Part shown: piece after piece, positions 54,854 to 63,000 of the stretch
How positions within the stretch are numbered: position 1 is the stretch's first letter
Layout of the letters: each line of letters opens with the position of its first letter
Origin: Polaromonas sp.
GTDB lineage: Bacteria; Pseudomonadota; Gammaproteobacteria; Burkholderiales; Burkholderiaceae_C
Direction: 5' to 3'
DNA length: 64,000 bases
Assembly: GCF_010365105.1 (NCBI RefSeq)
Contig: NZ_JAAFGZ010000045.1
Coordinates: 1 to 64,000, forward strand
The notes under the pieces: model-generated
Databases searched by the model: none
Seen by the model: the letters and a program-made list of their open reading frames with translations, nothing else
What the model was told of the DNA's origin: nothing
Made by a program: the position numbers and the translations under genes

Positions 54854-57021
54854 GGCGTGTCCTTGGCAAGTTTTGCAGCAGGGCTGCCGGCCAGCACAAT
54901 CGGGATGCGCACCTGACCCGACGCATGGCGGTTTTTCAGGATCAGCGGCACGCACAACTCCTCGTTGGTGTAAATCGCCACGCAGTCAAGGCATTGAAAG
55001 CATTCGTCGTAGTCGATCTTTCCCGGTTTTTCGATGGCCTGATAAGCACAGTCACTGCGGCAGCGCTGGCAGGGCTGGCCGCATTCGGCGCGCCGGGCAA
55101 TCCAGTCAAAGCGGCGCAGCCGGCCCAGCACCACCATGCCGGCACCCAGCGGGCACAGGTAGCGGCAGTAGCCTTTGTAGAAAAAAGCGCTGAAAACCAC
55201 CAGGCCGCCGGCCCACGCCACGAACGGCCAGGAGCGCTGGAACAGCAAGGTGATGCTGGTCTTGAACGGCTCCACCTCGACCAGCCGGTCGGTCCAGCCA
55301 ACCGAAAAGCAGGCCGTCAGCACGATGGCACTGAGCACCCCGTACTTGAGCTTCTTGAGCTGGGCATCGACCCGGTCCGGAATGCGCACCTGGCGCACGC
55401 CCAGCGCATTGGCCGCCTTGCTGACCAGTTCCTGCAGCGCGCCAAAAGGGCACAGCCAGCCGCAAAAGGTGCCCCGGCCCCAGGCCACGGCACTGAGAAT
55501 GACCGCGCCCCAGAGCACCACCGTCATCGGGTCGTACATGAAAAAACTCAGACTGCGGCCGGCCAGCAGCGCCTGGACCAGCGCCGTGATGTTGACCACC
55601 GACAGCTGGCCCTGCGCGTACCAGCCAATGAAGCCGAGCGTGAACAGCAGGTATGCGGTGCGAAACAGGGCCAGCCGGCGCTTGCTGCGGGACACCCAGT
55701 TGGGCCGGGCCAGCACCCAGGCCAGCAGCGCCAGGCCGCCGAGCAGCACCATCAGTTCAGTTCTGCGGGCGCGCCAGATCGGCGGCCACGACTTGTCGTC
55801 GGCGCTGGGCGCCTCGAAATAGCGGGCCGGCAGCGCCGTGTCAAAGGCGAAATCCTTGCTGACGCGCTCCGGGTAAATCATGCCTTTGCTGCGCGTCACG
55901 CGCAGCTTGAAGTCCAGCGCCTGCGCCGGGTCCAGCCCGGCCGGCGCATTCACCCGGAACACGCGCCACTCTGCGCCCTGCAGCGCGGCGGGCAGCAGCA
56001 GCCGGGCGTCCAGGTCCAGGTCGCGCAGTTCCAGCGGCAGGCCTTCCTGCTGCAATGTCAGCCGGTCGGGCACCGAGCCGCGAATGAAGTCGTCGCCGAC
56101 AAAAGAATAGCGGCCCTGGCCGACCACCAGCAGCGCATGGTCGCCCGGGTCCAGCCGCCCCTGCAGCACCTTCCAGCCCTCGGGCGTGAGCAGGTTGCGG
56201 CCCACGGCCGGAACGCTCAGGTAGGCGGCATGCAGGGCGATGAAGTCGTCAGCCGGTGCCTGGCTGGCTTCGCGGTCCTGCCCCGCGCCCACCGTGCCGG
56301 CAAAGGCCTGCTCGATGTCACGGTTGCTCAAGGTTTTGCCGGACACCAGGCCGGCCCCGGCCAGCGCCTTCCAGTCCATGGGCGCATAAACCTCGGGCCG
56401 GATGCGCGCCACCCGCTCAGGGTCGCGGCCCTGGGCATAGCCCATTTTGGCCCGCGCCACCTTCAGCGATGCGGCCAGCAGGCTCTGGTTCAGGATGCGC
56501 ACCGACGCCGTCGCCTTGGCCACCCCGTCAAGGTAGACATTGGCACTGCCGGCTTTTCCCTGGCTGTTGAGGTTGGAGCCGATCTTGATGCTCTGCATCA
56601 GCGATACGCCCTTGTACTGTTCGACAAAGCGCCGCATCGGCTCCTCGCCCAGCCCTTCCAGGAACACCGGCTCGTGGTGCGACAGCACGCGCACGCTCGT
56701 GAAGAGGCCCTTGGCATCGAGCGTGATCAGCAGATTGAAAGGCGTGCCGGAAAAGCCGGGAATCGGCGCCATGTCGATCGACTCGAACACATAGGCCACG
56801 ATGGGCGTGGCGGTGCCGTCCTGCTTGAAGATCGGCCAGACCGGCAGCTCGCCGTCCTTTTCGCCCACGATGAGCGGCGGCGGAAACGCCTTGAGCATGG
56901 CGTCCCGCGTCATCGTTCCGGCCTGTGCGGGCAGGCCGGCGCACAGCGTGAAAAACAGCACGGCGATGGCCGATGCGGCATGCGCCCCAAGCCGGGCCAG
57001 CCTGCAAATAAATGGCGCCAT
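54850..57021 (-). CDS. NosR/NirI-like FMN and iron-sulfur membrane protein
   Basis: A 723-residue protein: signal peptide (to about residue 35), periplasmic FMN-binding domain with the ApbE acceptor motif DGVAKATAS (Thr171), a second periplasmic region, about six membrane helices, two CX3CP motifs (CGWLCPFG and CRYLCPLG), and a C-terminal ferredoxin-like domain with CGQPCQRCRSDC and CFQCLDC clusters. This is the full NosR layout, which passes electrons between the quinone pool and the periplasm for nitrous oxide reductase. No nosZ or other nos gene is in the window, and a sigma-54 element lies upstream, so it may serve the alcohol oxidation island. This last point is inference. Confidence 0.9.
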   Translation of the reverse strand: MAPFICRLARLGAHAASAIAVLFFTLCAGLPAQAGTMTRDAMLKAFPPPLIVGEKDGELPVWPIFKQDGTATPIVAYVFESIDMAPIPGFSGTPFNLLITLDAKGLFTSVRVLSHHEPVFLEGLGEEPMRRFVEQYKGVSLMQSIKIGSNLNSQGKAGSANVYLDGVAKATASVRILNQSLLAASLKVARAKMGYAQGRDPERVARIRPEVYAPMDWKALAGAGLVSGKTLSNRDIEQAFAGTVGAGQDREASQAPADDFIALHAAYLSVPAVGRNLLTPEGWKVLQGRLDPGDHALLVVGQGRYSFVGDDFIRGSVPDRLTLQQEGLPLELRDLDLDARLLLPAALQGAEWRVFRVNAPAGLDPAQALDFKLRVTRSKGMIYPERVSKDFAFDTALPARYFEAPSADDKSWPPIWRARRTELMVLLGGLALLAWVLARPNWVSRSKRRLALFRTAYLLFTLGFIGWYAQGQLSVVNITALVQALLAGRSLSFFMYDPMTVVLWGAVILSAVAWGRGTFCGWLCPFGALQELVSKAANALGVRQVRIPDRVDAQLKKLKYGVLSAIVLTACFSVGWTDRLVEVEPFKTSITLLFQRSWPFVAWAGGLVVFSAFFYKGYCRYLCPLGAGMVVLGRLRRFDWIARRAECGQPCQRCRSDCAYQAIEKPGKIDYDECFQCLDCVAIYTNEELCVPLILKNRHASGQVRIPIVLAGSPAAKLAKDTP

Positions 57022-57143
57022 CAGGACTTGCCCCGCACGGCGCCGCCTGCGAATTGCGCGGATTGACAGAATTTTGAGGTCTCCTTTTTCCCCTGGTCGC
57101 AGCGTGCGTGGCTAGCCGGTGCCGAGGGTTTGCCGTGCATGAA

Positions 57144-57159
57144 GGCAAAACGCATGCCA
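57144..57159 (-). promoter_or_regulatory. Sigma-54 (-24/-12) promoter for nosR-like/apbE
   Basis: On the minus strand TGGCATGCGTTTTGCC fits the GG-N10-GC core and TTGC, with one change at the -24 box. The start codon at 57021 is about 125 bases downstream, a long but possible leader. Confidence 0.55.
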
Positions 57160-57318
57160 CCGTACGGGCTGCGGCCATTTTGCGGATTGCCGGGGGAAAC
57201 GCCTCTCGGCGCTGAGCAGGGCGCGCCGGGCCGATGCGCAGATCCTGAACAGCGGCAGTGAGCTGGTTGTGCTGACTGTTCCAATTCGGCACGCTCATGA
57301 AAATAACCTGGCGCCTGC

Positions 57319-57404
57319 GTAGGTCGGGTTAGCGAAGCGTAACCCGACATCTGCGTTTGCGTGCCCGGGAATGTCGGGTTACGCCTGCGGCTAACCCGAC
57401 CTAC
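57319..57404. repeat. Palindromic REP/MITE-like element
   Basis: Ends are 15-bp inverted repeats GTAGGTCGGGTTAGC and GCTAACCCGACCTAC; each half is itself a hairpin (GTCGGGTTAGCGAAGCGTAA-type and TGTCGGGTTACGCCTGCGGC-type). It looks like a paired REP or small mobile element. Confidence 0.85.
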
Positions 57405-57415
57405 ATGAATAAAAT

Positions 57416-57470
57416 GCTACAAATTCAGTAGCTATCTTCGCTCGTCCAATACGCGCTAGAGGCCAAAAAC
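57416..57470 (+). repeat. Short dispersed intergenic repeat, copy 9 (diverged)
   Basis: TACAAATTCAGTAGCTATC, then GCTCGTCCAATACGCGC and GAGGCCAAAAAC. More diverged than the others; adjoins the palindromic element. Confidence 0.6.
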
Positions 57471-57505
57471 ATGCATGAACCGGCCTTGCACAGGCCGGCA
57501 AGGCG

Positions 57506-58468
57506 TCAAGCAGTTTCGGCGACCACGACAAACCGCGCCGTCAACTCGCCCAGGCCCAGCTCGGCCAGCACCTGCTGCAGGCGCGTCTGCGCGGCGCGGG
57601 TCTTGGCCACGTTGAGAGTTTCCGGGCGGCTGGCCAGGATGAGTTCGTTTTTCATCGAATGCTCCCAGCCGACCAGTTCGGTCACCGTGACCTGGTAGCC
57701 GTTGGCCTCCAGTTGCAGGCAGCGCAGCACGTTGGTGATCTGGCTGCCGAATTCGCGGGTATGCAGCGGATGGCGCCAGAGTTCTGCCAGCGGAGTTTTG
57801 GTCAGGTTCAGGGCGCGTGACTTTTTCAGCACGCCGGCCACCTCGGCCTGGCAGCACGGCACCAGCACCATGTGACGCGCCTGCTTGGCCAGCCCAAAGG
57901 CGATCGCGTCGTCGGTGGCGGTGTCGCAGGCATGCAGCGCGGTCACGATGTCCACCTGCGGCGGCAGGTAGGCGGAGCTTGTCGCCTCCTGCACCGACAG
58001 GTTCAGGAAGGCCATGTTGGCAAAACCCAGACGCGCAGCCAGCGCCCGCGATTTCTCCACCAGCTCGGCGCGGGTTTCAATGCCGTAGATGAGGCCGCTG
58101 ACCGGTTCGCCCCGGTGCGCCACGTTGAAAAACAGGTCGTACAGGATGAAGCCGAGGTAGGACTTGCCGGCGCCGTGGTCGGCCAGCGTGAAAACGTGGC
58201 CGCTTGCGGAAACTTCATTGAGCAGCGGCTCGATGAACTGGTACAGGTGGTAGACCTGCTTGAGCTTGCGCCGCGTGTCCTGGTTCAGCTTGCCTTCCCG
58301 GGTCAGGATGTGCAGTTCCTGCAGCAGTTCGATCGACTGGCCGGGACGGAGTTCTTCAATGACCTGCGCGGGCTTTGCCGCATGGGCTGCGGCCAAAACC
58401 TTGCGCGGAGGCTTGCCGGTAGATTTGTCGGTGGGTTTTGCGGAGGTGGGTGAACTGGTTTTTTGCAT
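57506..58468 (-). CDS. Class I SAM-dependent methyltransferase, METTL25/PF13679-like
   Basis: A 320-residue protein with a basic, low-complexity N-terminus (to about 40), then the nucleotide-binding core FTLADHGAGKSYLGFIL, and DIVTALHACDTATDDAIAFGLAKQARHMVLVPCCQ in pieces, a pattern shared with the PF13679 methyltransferase group. The substrate is unknown, perhaps RNA or protein. It stands alone, divergent from ohrR. Confidence 0.82.
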   Translation of the reverse strand: MQKTSSPTSAKPTDKSTGKPPRKVLAAAHAAKPAQVIEELRPGQSIELLQELHILTREGKLNQDTRRKLKQVYHLYQFIEPLLNEVSASGHVFTLADHGAGKSYLGFILYDLFFNVAHRGEPVSGLIYGIETRAELVEKSRALAARLGFANMAFLNLSVQEATSSAYLPPQVDIVTALHACDTATDDAIAFGLAKQARHMVLVPCCQAEVAGVLKKSRALNLTKTPLAELWRHPLHTREFGSQITNVLRCLQLEANGYQVTVTELVGWEHSMKNELILASRPETLNVAKTRAAQTRLQQVLAELGLGELTARFVVVAETA

Positions 58469-58545
58469 GGCTGCCCAGTTTAGTCGCGCGCTGTTTTTCA
58501 GGTTTTTCTCATGCCACCGGATGATCCTGCACTTGAGTCTTCAAC

Positions 58546-58577
58546 AACTAAATTGCACACAATTTAGTTGTGTGCAA
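58546..58577. promoter_or_regulatory. OhrR operator: two overlapping perfect palindromes
   Basis: First palindrome 58546-58569: arms AACTAAATTG and CAATTTAGTT, 4-base spacer. Second palindrome 58553-58577: arms TTGCACACAA and TTGTGTGCAA, 5-base spacer. The AT-rich core fits known OhrR boxes. It lies 11 bases before the ohrR ATG. Confidence 0.8.
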
Positions 58578-58587
58578 TAATTAAACC

Positions 58588-59052
58588 ATGTCCGATCAAC
58601 CACCTACCGACACGCAGGCTCAGTCCGAGGCCATGCTGCTGCTGGACCACCAGCTGTGCTTTGCGCTGTACTCGACCTCGCTGGCCATGACCCGGCTGTA
58701 CAAGCCCTTGCTTGATGGGCTGGGCATCACCTATCCGCAGTACCTGGCGCTGCTGGTGCTGTGGGAGCGCGACGGCCTGTCGGTGTCGGAACTGGGAGAG
58801 CGGCTCTTCCTCGATTCGGGAACGCTCACGCCCTTGCTCAAGCGGCTCGAATCGGCCGGCCTGGTGTCGCGCCTGCGCGCAGTCGAGGACGAGCGCCGTG
58901 TCCACATCACGCTGACGCCTGCCGGCCGCGCGTTGAAGGCGCAGGCCGCCAGCATCCCCGGCTGCATCCTGCGCGCCACGCATGGCTCGATTCCGGAACT
59001 GGTATCGCTGACCCGGCAGGTGCAGGACTTGCGCCGCCAATTGCTGGCCTGA
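58588..59052 (+). CDS. ohrR: Organic hydroperoxide-sensing MarR-family repressor OhrR
   Basis: A 154-residue MarR protein with the reactive Cys24 in LDHQLCFALYS, the hallmark of OhrR, and the winged helix VSELGERLFLDSGTLTPLLKRLE in pieces; a second Cys sits in SIPGCILRAT. Peroxide oxidation of Cys24 releases the operator. It probably represses itself and ohr downstream through the palindromes just upstream. Confidence 0.94.
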   Translation: MSDQPPTDTQAQSEAMLLLDHQLCFALYSTSLAMTRLYKPLLDGLGITYPQYLALLVLWERDGLSVSELGERLFLDSGTLTPLLKRLESAGLVSRLRAVEDERRVHITLTPAGRALKAQAASIPGCILRATHGSIPELVSLTRQVQDLRRQLLA

Positions 59053-59123
59053 GCTGCTTTTTTCAACCAACGAATTTCGATTTTTCAACCCGCCCCGATC
59101 CCGGGGCATTTCCAAGGAAACGC

Positions 59124-59543
59124 ATGACCACGAAACTTGACCAGGTGCTCTACACCGCCCAGACGCACACCACCGGCGGCCGCGACGGCCAGGCCAAATC
59201 CAGCGACGCACGCCTGAACATCACCTTGAGCTCGCCCGGCACCACCGGCAACGGCACCAACCCCGAACAGCTGTTTGCCGCCGGTTATTCGGCCTGCTTC
59301 ATCGGCGCGCTCAAGGCCGTGGCCGGCATGCAGAAAATCACCCTGCCTGCCGATGTCAGCATCGACGCCAGCGTGGACCTGGGCAAGATTCCCAACGGCT
59401 ACGGCATCGCCGTTCGCATGGACATTTCCCTGCCCGGCATGGAAGCTGCCGCAGCGCAGGACCTGATCGATGCTGCTCACCAGGTCTGCCCGTACTCCAA
59501 CGCCACGCGCGGCAACATCGACGTGACGCTGACGCTGAAATAA
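59124..59543 (+). CDS. ohr: Organic hydroperoxide resistance protein Ohr
   Basis: A 139-residue thiol peroxidase of the OsmC/Ohr family with catalytic Cys58 (GYSACFIGAL) and Cys122 (HQVCPYS). It reduces organic hydroperoxides with lipoyl-type electron donors. It is 71 bases after ohrR with AAGGAAA before the ATG, and is followed by a clear terminator. Confidence 0.96.
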   Translation: MTTKLDQVLYTAQTHTTGGRDGQAKSSDARLNITLSSPGTTGNGTNPEQLFAAGYSACFIGALKAVAGMQKITLPADVSIDASVDLGKIPNGYGIAVRMDISLPGMEAAAAQDLIDAAHQVCPYSNATRGNIDVTLTLK

Positions 59544-59570
59544 GCGCAGCGGCCCAGGCCGTGCCCAAGG

Positions 59571-59601
59571 CCCGCCTGTTTGAAAGCCGGCGGGTTTTTT
59601 T
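59571..59601 (+). terminator. Rho-independent terminator after ohr
   Basis: Stem CCCGCC / GGCGGG with a 12-base loop, followed directly by seven T. Ends the ohrR-ohr transcript. Confidence 0.85.
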
Positions 59602-59651
59602 GCGCCTGCCGCAGACCTTGAAGTGCCTCCCCGGTGGCGCGACAATCGGGC

Positions 59652-60690
59652 ATGACCGAATACAACAAGGCTGCTGCGGCGCGCCATGACATCCATGTTT
59701 ACGAACACCTGACACCCGACGTGGTGCTGGACGCGCTGGCCAGCGTCGGACTGCTGGGCGACGGCCGCCTGATGGCGCTGTCCAGCTATGAAAACCGGGT
59801 GTACCAGGTGCATCTGGAAAGCCCGGTCGGCAGTGCGGAACTGGCCGGCGACATCGTGGTGGTCAAGTTTTACCGGCCCGACCGCTGGAGCGACGCGCAG
59901 ATCCTGGAAGAACACGGGTTTGCCGCCGAGCTGATGGCAGCTGAAATCCCGGTGGTCGGCGCCCTGGTCCTGAACGGCACGACGCTGAACCATTTCAAGG
60001 GCTTCAGCTTCAGCGTGTCGCCCAGCCGTGGCGGCCGGCGGCCGGAACTGGACAACCTGGACGTGCTGGAGTGGATAGGCCGCTTTCTGGCGCGCATCCA
60101 CACCGTGGGCGCGGCCCGGCCTTTCACGCACCGCCCTGCCCTGAACCTGCACACTTTTGGTTACGCCTCGCGCGATGCCCTGCTGGCGGGCGGCTACCTG
60201 CCGCTGGACATGGAATCGCGCTGGCTCAAGGCCTTCGACGAAGCCATGGTCGTTGCCAAAGGCGTGATTGAGAGCGTTCCCCATGCGCGCCAGCTGCGCC
60301 TGCATGGCGACTGCCATCCCGGCAACATCCTGTGGACGCCCGAAGGCTTGCCGCTGGCCGGGCCGCATTTTGTCGATCTGGACGATGCCAGGAGCGGCCC
60401 GGCGGTGCAGGACCTGTGGATGCTGCTGTCGGGCGACCGGCCCCAGCAGCTGCGCCAGCTCGGCGCGCTGGTCGATGGCTACGACGAGTTCGGCGCGTTC
60501 GACCGGCGCGAGTTGGTGCTGATCGAGCCGCTGCGCACGCTGCGCCTGGTGCATTACAGCGCCTGGCTGGCGCAGCGCTGGCACGACCCGATCTTCCCGA
60601 TCAACTTCCCGCAGCGACTACTGGAAAGGCCAGGTGGACATGCTCGTCGAGCAGACCGAAGCGATGCAGGCGCCGCCGCTGGTCGCCTGA
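59652..60690 (+). pseudogene. srkA: Stress response kinase A (YihE/SrkA), frameshifted near 3' end
   Basis: The kinase body is intact in one frame: HLTPDVVLDALASVG, the kinase core LRLHGDCHPGNILW with catalytic Asp, and FVDLDDARSGPAVQDLW. At about 60611 the frame shifts: after DPIFPINFP the expected WFxxSDYWKGQ is interrupted, and the true continuation DYWKGQVDMLVEQTEAMQ (ending in a stop at 60688-60690) lies in another frame. Eleven bases appear missing by comparison with E. coli SrkA. Unshifted reading continues to 60800 with unrelated residues. Only the last ~25 residues are affected, so some function is possible. The start was taken at the ATG 59652 (GTG at 59634 is also open). Confidence 0.85.
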
Positions 60691-60829
60691 AGCCGCCTTG
60701 CCCAGGCCTGGCGGTGCCTGGCAAAGAATGGCACAAGGCGGTTTGCAGCGACCCGGCAACACGGCGTTTGCTGACACGGTCGAGCTGCGGCCCGCCCTAG
60801 GATGGCAACTCTTCCCTACTGGAGCCTTG

Positions 60830-61855
60830 ATGCCCTCCCCATTCCCGATTTCGCGCCGGCCGCTGCTGGCCTGGCTGGCCGCAGGCGCTGCCACGATGGC
60901 CTTTCCTGCGGTGGCCGCTCAGCACCGCAAGCCGGCCAGCGCCCTGACAGGCGCGGCGCTGATGGAGCGCGTCAATGCAGACACCGGCATGCCGGCGCTG
61001 GCGCAGGGCGCGCGCGGCGATGCCGTGTTGCGCGCGCAGGTCCTGCTCGACCAGGCCTGGTTTTCTCCGGGCGAGATCGACGGCGCCTTTGGCAACAACA
61101 TGCGCCGCATGGTGGCGGCGTTCCAGGCGCCGAGGCGCCTGCCGTCCACCGGCCGCATCGACGCCGCTACCTGGAAAGCGCTGTCCGGCGAGTCGCCTGC
61201 GCCGGTGCTCAGCGAGTACACACTCACCGCCGACGAGGCCGCCGGCCCTTTTGCCCGGCTGCCCGCCGACATGATGGCGCGCGCGCAGCTCAAGTCGCTG
61301 GGTTTTGAATCGCTCCAGGAAGCGCTGGGCGAAAAATTCCATTGCAGCCCGAAATGGCTGCGCAGCGCCAACCCGGGCAGCGCTTTCGCGGTCGGCGACC
61401 GGATCGTCGTTCCGGCCAGCGGCAGCGACAAGGCGCCCGCTGGCGCGGCGTCGCTGCGCATCGACAAATCCGAACATGTGCTCTACCTGCTCGACAAGGC
61501 AGAGCTGCCGCTGGCGGCCTTTCCCATCAGCATGGGCGGCGCCTCGGACCCGCTGCCGGTGGGCCGCATGGAAATCAAAAATGCCGCGAAAAACCCGGTC
61601 TTCACCTTCGACCCGTCACAGCTCAAGGGCACCAGGCAAACTGACACCAAGGCCGACATTCCCGCCGGTCCCAACAACCCGGTGGGCGTGTACTGGCTGG
61701 GACTGAGCAAGCCGCACTGGGGCATCCACGGCACACCCGAACCGGCGCGCGTCGGCTCGTCCGAATCCAACGGCTGCATCCACCTGACCAACTGGGATGT
61801 GCTGCGCCTGGCGCAGGCGGTCAAGGTCGGGTTTGCAGTGGATGTCCATGGCTGA
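60830..61855 (+). CDS. L,D-transpeptidase with peptidoglycan-binding domain (YkuD)
   Basis: A 341-residue exported enzyme: twin-arginine-like or Sec leader (SRRPLLAWLAAGAATMAFPAVAA), a peptidoglycan-binding motif (LLDQAWFSPGEIDGAFGNNMRRMVAAFQ in pieces) at about 60-110, a LysM-like segment near 165-200, and a YkuD domain with IHGTPEP and the catalytic Cys in SSESNGCIHL. It makes meso-DAP cross-links in peptidoglycan. The next gene overlaps by eight bases. Confidence 0.9.
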   Translation: MPSPFPISRRPLLAWLAAGAATMAFPAVAAQHRKPASALTGAALMERVNADTGMPALAQGARGDAVLRAQVLLDQAWFSPGEIDGAFGNNMRRMVAAFQAPRRLPSTGRIDAATWKALSGESPAPVLSEYTLTADEAAGPFARLPADMMARAQLKSLGFESLQEALGEKFHCSPKWLRSANPGSAFAVGDRIVVPASGSDKAPAGAASLRIDKSEHVLYLLDKAELPLAAFPISMGGASDPLPVGRMEIKNAAKNPVFTFDPSQLKGTRQTDTKADIPAGPNNPVGVYWLGLSKPHWGIHGTPEPARVGSSESNGCIHLTNWDVLRLAQAVKVGFAVDVHG

Positions 61856-62429
61856 GCATCCGCTGGCCCGCCGAGACATGGGCCGGCGCGTGGCCGCCCT
61901 GCTTTGCCTGGCCTGGGCTGGCAGCGCCTGGGCAGTTGCGCCTGCGGGGACTTCAGCCCCTGCAGCGGCCCCCGGCGCGCTGGCCGAGCCGCCAGCCCTG
62001 CTGCTGCCGGTGCAGGGAATCAGCGCCAGCGCATTGCGCGACACCTTTGGCGATGGCCGGGACGGCGGACAGCGCGGCCACGAGGCGATTGACATCCTCG
62101 CGCCCACCGGCACGCCGGTGCTGGCGGCGGACGACGGCCGCATCGTCAAGCTGTTCCTGAGCCAGCCTGGCGGCATCACGGTCTACCAGTTCGACCCGAG
62201 CGGGCGATTGGCCTACTACTACGCGCACCTGGAGCGCTATGCCGACGGGCTGGCCGAGGGCCAGGCGGTGCGGCGCGGCAGCGTGATCGGCTATGTGGGT
62301 GCGACCGGCAATGCCCGCCCGGACGCGCCGCACCTGCATTTCGCCATTTTCCGGCTCGGCCCGGAAAAGCAGTGGTGGAAAGGCGAGCCGGTGAACCCCT
62401 TCACCTACCTGGGCGGCAAGCCACCTTGA
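61848..62429 (+). CDS. M23-family metallopeptidase
   Basis: A ~193-residue LytM-type peptidase with a signal peptide in its N-terminus (GRRVAALLCLAWAGSAWA), the first zinc motif GHEAIDI, a middle QPGGITVYQFDPSGRLAYYYAHLE in pieces, and the catalytic HLHF near 155. It cleaves peptidoglycan or acts as an amidase activator. The ATG at 61848 overlaps the transpeptidase stop; ATG at 61842 and 61878 are alternatives. Confidence 0.88.
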   Translation: MAEHPLARRDMGRRVAALLCLAWAGSAWAVAPAGTSAPAAAPGALAEPPALLLPVQGISASALRDTFGDGRDGGQRGHEAIDILAPTGTPVLAADDGRIVKLFLSQPGGITVYQFDPSGRLAYYYAHLERYADGLAEGQAVRRGSVIGYVGATGNARPDAPHLHFAIFRLGPEKQWWKGEPVNPFTYLGGKPP

Positions 62430-62445
62430 ACTCCTGCCTGGCGCG

Positions 62446-63000
62446 TCACCAGTTGCGAACGCGGCCTGTGTCCAGGTGCACAAACTGGTCGCGCGGGTAA
62501 AAACCCACGCCGCCCGCGTTCAGCGACAGGGCCGCCTGGTGCAGATCGGCCAGCGGCACGCCGGGCAGGCGAACGTCAATCGCGCGGCCTTCCATGTGCA
62601 GGCTTTTGGTCGCCACGCCGCCGCTGCGGGTCTGGCGCAGGCGGCTGTTGGTGGTCGGACATCGGTAGCCCGAGATCACCTCGAAAGCGCCTTTGCTGCC
62701 CAGCGCCTGCTGCACCCGGTACAGCAGGTCGAACACCTGAGGGTCAATGACGCCGATGTCGCCGGTGTAGTGGTCGCGCAGGAAGCGGTTGAGCCAGCCC
62801 AGCGCCTGGGGCACATAACGCTCGCCGCTGGCATACACCAGGTCGATCTTCTCGTGGGTATGGGTATGCACCAGAGCCAACTCGCGCGCATCGGGCACGG
62901 AGGCCCAGGCGCCAGGCGCGGCCAGGGCTGGCAGGGCGGCGGCAAAACCGGCCGTCTGGCGCAGGAAGTGGCGGCGGGCCGGGATTTTGGGATGGGTCAT
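62446..63000 (-). CDS. DUF882/YcbK-family peptidase, Tat-exported
   Basis: A 184-residue protein with a twin-arginine signal (ARRHFLRQTAGFAAALPALA) and the zinc motif SLHMEGRAIDVR plus FVHLDTG, typical of YcbK/MepK murein endopeptidases. It hydrolyses meso-DAP cross-links formed by L,D-transpeptidases. It overlaps the upstream transpeptidase gene by four bases, a pairing also seen in E. coli (ycbB-ycbK). Confidence 0.92.
   Translation of the reverse strand: MTHPKIPARRHFLRQTAGFAAALPALAAPGAWASVPDARELALVHTHTHEKIDLVYASGERYVPQALGWLNRFLRDHYTGDIGVIDPQVFDLLYRVQQALGSKGAFEVISGYRCPTTNSRLRQTRSGGVATKSLHMEGRAIDVRLPGVPLADLHQAALSLNAGGVGFYPRDQFVHLDTGRVRNW

Larger units (their letters stand above)
57022..57505. 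other. Intergenic with promoter, palindromic element and repeat
   Basis: 484 bases between the NosR-like gene and the convergent-facing methyltransferase gene (both on minus). It has a sigma-54 element at 57144-57159, a palindromic REP-like element at 57319-57404 and a copy of the short repeat. No gene is supported. Confidence 0.6.

Noticed and set aside
54850..57021. Denitrification (nos) locus
   Set aside because: Only the NosR-like gene and apbE are present; no nosZ, nosD, nosF, nosY or nosL is seen.
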